Assembly: GCA_002451715.1 (NCBI GenBank)
Contig: DKDD01000018.1
Location: forward strand, 5,321 to 23,653
Direction of reading: 5' to 3'
Origin: Ruminococcaceae bacterium UBA6857
GTDB lineage: Bacteria > Bacillota > Clostridia > Oscillospirales > Acutalibacteraceae
Length of the DNA stretch: 18,333 nt
Notes under the pieces: generated by a model
What the model was told of the DNA's origin: nothing
Seen by the model: only the letters and a program-made list of their open reading frames with translations
The model's database searches: none
In this document: positions 14,354-18,333 of the stretch, one piece after another
How the letters are laid out: each line of letters begins with the position of its first letter
Numbering within the stretch: the stretch's first letter is position 1
Made by a program: the position numbers and the translations under genes

Positions 14354-15718
14354 AAAAGGCTAAAGAGTTTTTTACTGATACTAACAGTGTTTTCTTTACT
14401 GGCTTCGGGATTGATTTTTTGTCCTAAAAAAGTTGCAGCATTATCAAATGCGACAGACTTTGAGGCGATGAAAGAACGCGCTGAAGCTATAGTAAATTTT
14501 GAATGGATTCCATCCGAAAGAATTGATGTATGGAATGAAAATCCATATAACGGAAAAATGTATTTTGAAGCCGGAGAAATCGTTAAAGGAATGCCGTATA
14601 CACTGTTTACGAGCGAAATAGTTGGAGACAGTTTGCTTTCTTTAGATCAATTTAAAAGCAAAGCAACCGCAAACTATTCTGCAACGGCATATTGCGTTTC
14701 TGTCGGCGCAAAGCGGACCGGTCCGGTTTATGGCTCGTGTTGTGCAACGTTTATTAGCGAAATATTTGGTGGAAGTTTTATGAGTGGAAGCAATCCCAAA
14801 TATGATTCGGTTCAAGGTATTCAAAATTCCGTATACAGCACTACAACAAGGAATGTAAAGATTACTGATATTGCTTCGGGAGATGCCGTTAGCAGTTCTT
14901 CGGGCGGACATATAATTTGGATTGGAGAGGTAACAGAATCAACAATAACAATATACGAGCAAACTCCACCTGTGGCGAGAAAGGTTGTTGTTGATATAGA
15001 CACAGCAGTTAATTCTGATGGATATCTTGTATATGAAAACGGAATTTATAACGTAGTGTCAAAGTCTAATGACAATCTACCGCCTCCCTATAAGATTGAC
15101 TCAAGGTTTAAAAAATTTCAAAACTTTAAATCCTATCCATGTGTTTCAGAAAATTTTAAAACAAAAGCCGTTGATTTGAAAACTAATGATGGAGAAATAT
15201 ATACGGATGATTATTGTACCATACATGAGATTTATTCAAACGGGTGGTGCAAGGTCAGTTTTCCGATAACAGCAACAGGAGGAGTAAAAACTGCGTATAC
15301 AGAAATTACAAATTTTATTGCAGATCCATCATTGAGCCTGTCCGAGTTTACAGCATATGAGTATATGCCTTTATTTCCAACATCGATTATGGATTCGAGA
15401 ATATATCGTATATATCCAAACGATATATGTTATTATTTTGGAAGAGCAGGCAACTGTACTCAGTTGTTTATGCCGCATAACGACGGTTATTATGTCTTGG
15501 GTTGGGCTGATATAAGCTCATTGAGAGTTCCCGGCGATATTAACGGAGACGGTATCATTAACAACAAAGATTTGACAAGGCTTCTTAAATATCTCGCCGG
15601 AGAAACGGTTACCGTAGTTGAAGAAGCATTGGATACTAACGGTGACGGAAAAATTAACAATAAGGATCTTACTCGTTTGCTTAAATATATAGCGGGTGAA
15701 GATGTAGAATTATTCTAA
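14351..15718 (+). CDS. Secreted NlpC/P60- or CHAP-like cysteine hydrolase with SH3-like modules and dockerin
   Basis: About 455 residues from ATA 14351, or 468 from TTG 14312, which overlaps the previous stop (TTGA). The ATA follows a strong ribosome site and begins a signal peptide (KRLKSFLLILTVFSLLASGL), so I favour it despite the rare start. In TTG-based numbering, residues about 75-235 contain GSCCATFISEIFG with probable nucleophile Cys143 or Cys144, His200 in SGGHIIWIG and Glu216 in TIYEQT, an order matching papain-like NlpC/P60 or CHAP hydrolases. Residues about 262-403 are a double SH3-like unit homologous to those of the preceding CHAP protein (YCTIHEIYSNGWCKV versus DCTIKEVYVGGWCKV). 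The dockerin spans 408-468. It is probably a second peptidoglycan hydrolase of the complex, with a different cut from the first. The RBS of the next gene overlaps its stop. Confidence 0.8.
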   Translation: MKRLKSFLLILTVFSLLASGLIFCPKKVAALSNATDFEAMKERAEAIVNFEWIPSERIDVWNENPYNGKMYFEAGEIVKGMPYTLFTSEIVGDSLLSLDQFKSKATANYSATAYCVSVGAKRTGPVYGSCCATFISEIFGGSFMSGSNPKYDSVQGIQNSVYSTTTRNVKITDIASGDAVSSSSGGHIIWIGEVTESTITIYEQTPPVARKVVVDIDTAVNSDGYLVYENGIYNVVSKSNDNLPPPYKIDSRFKKFQNFKSYPCVSENFKTKAVDLKTNDGEIYTDDYCTIHEIYSNGWCKVSFPITATGGVKTAYTEITNFIADPSLSLSEFTAYEYMPLFPTSIMDSRIYRIYPNDICYYFGRAGNCTQLFMPHNDGYYVLGWADISSLRVPGDINGDGIINNKDLTRLLKYLAGETVTVVEEALDTNGDGKINNKDLTRLLKYIAGEDVELF

Positions 15719-15732
15719 GGAGGTAACAAAAA

Positions 15733-17193
15733 ATGAAAAATAGGCTTTTGGCGCTGTTTATGGCAATTCTTGTTATCATTGCGGGCATTCCGTTTGCTTT
15801 TGCGGCAAACGAGGCTACTATTGCTGTTTCTTCGGCAACGGCCGCACCCGGTGAAGAAGTTTCGCTTAACGTTGAAATTTCTTCAAACCCGGGAATTAAT
15901 ACGTTTTCTTTGACTTTTAATTATGATACTTCAAGACTCAGCCTTCAAAGTGTTGCTGTTGCAGACGAACTTGGCGGACAGTTTGCTTATGCCAAAAAAG
16001 CGGTATGGATTAACAGCCAGGATAGTACATACAACGGAAAAATCTTGACGGCAAAATTCAAAGTTCTTGAAAATGCCGCTGCGGGTGATGCCGCTGTTTC
16101 GGTTTCATACAATGCCGGAGAAATTTCAAATTACAATGAAGAAGATGTTGATTTTAAACTTGTTGCCGGTAAAATTACCGTTAAAAAGGAAACTGTTAAA
16201 AACGGCACAATCACGGTTTCTTCTGCAACCGCAGCTCCGGGTGACACGGTTTCGCTTGATGTTTCAATTGCAGGTAACCCCGGAATCAATACATTTTCTT
16301 TGACTTTTAATTATGATACTTCAAAGCTCAGTCTTCAAAGCGTTTCAATTGCAGAAGCACTCGGCGGACAATTTGCTTTTTCAAAAAAAGCTGTGTGGAT
16401 CAACAATTCCGATACAAATTATAACGGAAAAATTTTAACGGCAGTGTTTAAGGTTCTCGATAGCGCTGAAGACGGCGATGCAGCTGTTGCGGTTTCATAT
16501 TCCGAAGGTGAAATTGCAAACTATGACGAGGAAGATGTCAATTTTGACCTTGTTGCAGGTAAAATCAGTGTTAAAAAGTATGACCCGAATGCAGCACAAA
16601 TTGTTATTGACAGCAAAAAAGTTACAAAAGGAAAAGAATGCACCGTTTCGGTTAAAATAAAGAACAATCCGGGCTTTTCATATCTTGAACTTACGCCGGT
16701 TTATTCTTCTGAACTTACTCTTGTCAGTGTTACCAACGGAACTTTGATTTCAGACTTTACACAGGGTAAACAGTATCTTTGGGTTGCCGACGAAGATGTT
16801 TCCGAAGACGGAACCTTGATGACATTTACTTTCGCTGTTGCCGACGACGTTGAAGCGGGTGAATATTCTGTTGACTTCAAAATAAGAATGTGTGCCAACT
16901 ATGACGAGAAACACGTTTCAATCAACACTGTTCCCGGAATAATTGAAGTTATTGATTTTGTTTACGGCGATGCGAACGGAGACGGTGTCATTGACGGATT
17001 TGACGTAATCAGAATCAAAAAATATTTGGCAAACTATGATTATGAAACACAAACTTCAACCGTTGAAATTCAGCCCGGCGCCGATTCAAACGGAGACGGT
17101 ACTATTGACGGATTTGATGTTATTCGTCTTAAAAAATATTTGGCAAACTATGATTATGAAACCGGAACATCATCAATTGTTTTGGGCAAATAA
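15733..17193 (+). CDS. Scaffoldin: three cohesins plus a divergent C-terminal dockerin
   Basis: A 486-residue secreted scaffold. AAGGAGGT (15717-15724) lies 8 nt before the ATG; the signal peptide ends near AFA|AN (25). Cohesins 1 (28-151) and 2 (159-281) are close copies with SSATAAPG, NPGINTFSLTFNYDTS, LGGQFA, KKAVWIN, YNGKILTA and GEI(S/A)NY(N/D)EEDV. Cohesin 3 (289-407) is a different class (NNPGFSYLELTP, TNGTLISDFTQGKQYLWVADED, CANYDEKHV). The dockerin (412-475) has loops DANGDGVIDGFD and DSNGDGTIDGFD followed by VIR(I/L)KKYLANYDYET, unlike the NNKDLTRLLKY dockerins of the effectors. The protein should therefore hold two or three effectors and itself plug into another cohesin, making it an adaptor scaffoldin. 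No enzyme or sugar-binding module is present. Confidence 0.92.
   Translation: MKNRLLALFMAILVIIAGIPFAFAANEATIAVSSATAAPGEEVSLNVEISSNPGINTFSLTFNYDTSRLSLQSVAVADELGGQFAYAKKAVWINSQDSTYNGKILTAKFKVLENAAAGDAAVSVSYNAGEISNYNEEDVDFKLVAGKITVKKETVKNGTITVSSATAAPGDTVSLDVSIAGNPGINTFSLTFNYDTSKLSLQSVSIAEALGGQFAFSKKAVWINNSDTNYNGKILTAVFKVLDSAEDGDAAVAVSYSEGEIANYDEEDVNFDLVAGKISVKKYDPNAAQIVIDSKKVTKGKECTVSVKIKNNPGFSYLELTPVYSSELTLVSVTNGTLISDFTQGKQYLWVADEDVSEDGTLMTFTFAVADDVEAGEYSVDFKIRMCANYDEKHVSINTVPGIIEVIDFVYGDANGDGVIDGFDVIRIKKYLANYDYETQTSTVEIQPGADSNGDGTIDGFDVIRLKKYLANYDYETGTSSIVLGK
15814..16575 (+). repeat. Tandem class-A cohesin repeat, 390-bp period
   Basis: The coding units for cohesins 1 and 2 are offset by 390 bp and remain similar at DNA level; for example a 31-bp stretch beginning at 15904 recurs identically from 16294. 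Recent duplication, or conversion between units, is likely, and unit number could vary between strains. Confidence 0.7.
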
Positions 17194-17207
17194 TAGGGAG
17201 ATTGACT

Positions 17208-18333
17208 ATGAAAAAAATAATTTCATTAATTCTTTGTCTTGCATTAATGCTGACTTGCTCATCACTTACGTCTTTTGCCGTTGATACGCTTGAAATAAGA
17301 TGCGGTGATGTGGAGTGCTATCCCGGAGATAAAGTAGAAGTACCGATTATTCTTTCAAATAACCCGGGATTTGTATACCTTTCAATAACGCCTAACCACT
17401 CTTCCGAATTGAAAACAGCAACAATTAAAAACGGTTCGCTTATTTCCGATCTTACAAAGGGTAAACAATATGTTTGGGTATCTGACGAAGACATGAGCGA
17501 AAACGGAGTATTGGCAACGTTAACGTTTAATATCGGTGAGGATGTTGCTCCGGGAGAGTATAAGACAAGTTTTATAGTAAGAACCTGCGGAAACTATGAT
17601 GAAGAATCAGTAAAAACTACCGTTGTTGACGGAAAGATTATCGTAAAGGAAAAAGCATCGCAAAAGCGTGCAATTACGGTTTCATCGGCAACAGCCGCAC
17701 CCGGCGAAGAGGTATCTTTGAACGTTGCAATTTCCGGCAACCCGGGTATTAATACATTTGCTTTTGGCTTTGATTATGATAAAACAAGATTGAGTCTTCA
17801 AGATGTTGCAATTGCAGATGCCCTCGGCGGACAATTTGCCTTTTCAAAAAAAGCGGTTTGGATTTCCGGAAAGGACAGCACTTATAACGGAACGATTCTT
17901 ACCGCAACGTTTAAAGTTCTTGAATCCGCTCAGAACGGTGACGCGACTGTAGCGGTTACATACTCATCAGGTGAAATTTCAAATTACAATGAAGATGATG
18001 TCGATTTTGAATTGGTAAGCGGAAAAATTACTGTTAAAGGCAGCGTATGTCCGCCACATAGCTATGAAGATACTGTTATATTGCCCACTTGTGTAACCGA
18101 AGGATATACCACACATGTTTGTAAGCTTTGCGGCGCGTCATATGTAGACGGTTATGTTGAGGCTCTCGGACACAGCTTTACAAATTACATTTCGGATAAA
18201 AACGCAACCTGCACGGAAGACGGAACAAAAACCGCAAAGTGCGATCGTTGCGACAAGACCGATACTGTAGCCGATAAGGGAACAAAGCTCGGTCACAGCT
18301 TTACAAACTACGTTTCGGATAAAAACGCAACCT
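17208..18333 (+). CDS. Second scaffoldin: two cohesins plus Cys-rich repeats (3' end outside window)
   Basis: A frame open from ATG 17208 to the window end (375 codons seen). AGGGAG (17195-17200) gives 7-nt spacing, and a signal peptide follows (MKKIISLILCLALMLT, cleavage near SFA). Residues about 27-147 are a class-B cohesin like cohesin 3 of the preceding gene (NNPGFVYLSITP, NGSLISDLTKGKQYVWVSDED). Residues 155-276 are a class-A cohesin (SSATAAPGEE, NPGINTFAFGFDYD, LGGQFAFSKKAVWIS, GEISNYNEDDVDF). After 280 come Cys/His-containing repeats, starting with CPPHSYEDT and LPTCVTEGYTTHVCKLCG, then a 41-residue unit GHSFTNY...TC...KCDRCDKTDT that restarts at the window end. Similar repeats are widespread in clostridial surface proteins, with unknown function. 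The C-terminus, which might hold a dockerin, wall anchor or catalytic domain, is not visible. Confidence 0.88.
   Translation, partial: MKKIISLILCLALMLTCSSLTSFAVDTLEIRCGDVECYPGDKVEVPIILSNNPGFVYLSITPNHSSELKTATIKNGSLISDLTKGKQYVWVSDEDMSENGVLATLTFNIGEDVAPGEYKTSFIVRTCGNYDEESVKTTVVDGKIIVKEKASQKRAITVSSATAAPGEEVSLNVAISGNPGINTFAFGFDYDKTRLSLQDVAIADALGGQFAFSKKAVWISGKDSTYNGTILTATFKVLESAQNGDATVAVTYSSGEISNYNEDDVDFELVSGKITVKGSVCPPHSYEDTVILPTCVTEGYTTHVCKLCGASYVDGYVEALGHSFTNYISDKNATCTEDGTKTAKCDRCDKTDTVADKGTKLGHSFTNYVSDKNAT
18171..18333 (+). repeat. Start of a 123-bp (41-residue) Cys-rich tandem repeat
   Basis: The unit starting at 18171 (CACAGCTTTACAAA...) recurs at 18294 with only a few changes before the window ends, a period of 123 bp. 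Each encoded unit has an ATC cysteine and a CDRC pair, resembling the CxxC units of the 1374-residue protein. Confidence 0.7.

Noticed and set aside
7025..18333. A classical plant-fibre cellulosome
   Set aside because: No glycoside hydrolase, carbohydrate esterase or carbohydrate-binding module was recognised in any dockerin protein in the window; the recognisable enzymes look like peptidoglycan hydrolases. Genes beyond 18333 could change this.

Overview
The window looks like a chromosomal segment of a Firmicute of class Clostridia, most likely an Oscillospiraceae/Ruminococcus-type gut or rumen bacterium. The evidence is moderate-to-low GC, strong AGGAGG-type ribosome sites, Gram-positive ABC/two-component modules, and cohesin, dockerin, InlB-repeat and BspA-LRR surface proteins. 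Every supported gene is on the + strand. No tRNA, rRNA or CRISPR array was seen.

Region 1 (1-2118) is housekeeping-like: the 3' end of an ABC-2-type membrane permease, a 37-residue single-span peptide, and a 23S rRNA uracil-5-methyltransferase of the TrmA/RlmC/RlmD family overlapping it by 4 nt. Region 2 (2119-5746) is a signalling and transport module: an OmpR-type response regulator, an ABC ATPase, its permease and a one-span histidine kinase. Four CTTAAC-like direct repeats spaced 11-12 bp precede the ATPase and are a plausible regulator-binding array. A long inverted repeat ending in eight T closes the module.

Region 3 (5778-7024) is the control point. A tyrosine recombinase gene is followed by two perfect 24-bp inverted repeats (6710-6733 and 6940-6963) flanking a 206-bp segment. 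Each repeat has Xer/dif-like architecture, AACATAA-6 bp-TTATGTT, with an asymmetric 6-bp spacer. The segment carries a strong sigma-A-type promoter (TTGACT-N17-TAAAAT with an extended -10) that points LEFT in this assembly, away from the operon downstream, and runs into a minus-strand terminator just before the recombinase stop codon. Inversion would turn it toward the downstream genes. I read this as a phase-variation switch captured in the OFF state.

Region 4 (7025 to the window end) is what the switch would control: a small cellulosome-like system with no visible glycoside hydrolase. It encodes a one-cohesin secreted protein (7025), a 1374-residue dockerin protein with an unrecognised Ser/Thr-rich central domain, BspA-type leucine-rich repeats and a Tyr/Trp-rich C-terminus (7667), a CHAP-type cysteine amidase/peptidase with SH3-like modules, InlB repeats and a dockerin (11934), an NlpC/P60- or CHAP-like cysteine hydrolase with SH3-like modules and a dockerin (about 14351), a scaffoldin with three cohesins and a second dockerin type (15733), and a further cohesin scaffoldin cut by the window end (17208). 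The three effectors share a nearly identical dockerin (NNKDLTRLLKY core), while the scaffoldin dockerin is different (DGFDVIR core), so at least two assembly levels are likely. The combined hypothesis is a phase-variable, dockerin-assembled surface or secreted complex aimed at cell walls or neighbouring cells rather than plant fibre. The sequence supports the architecture; the function is inferred.
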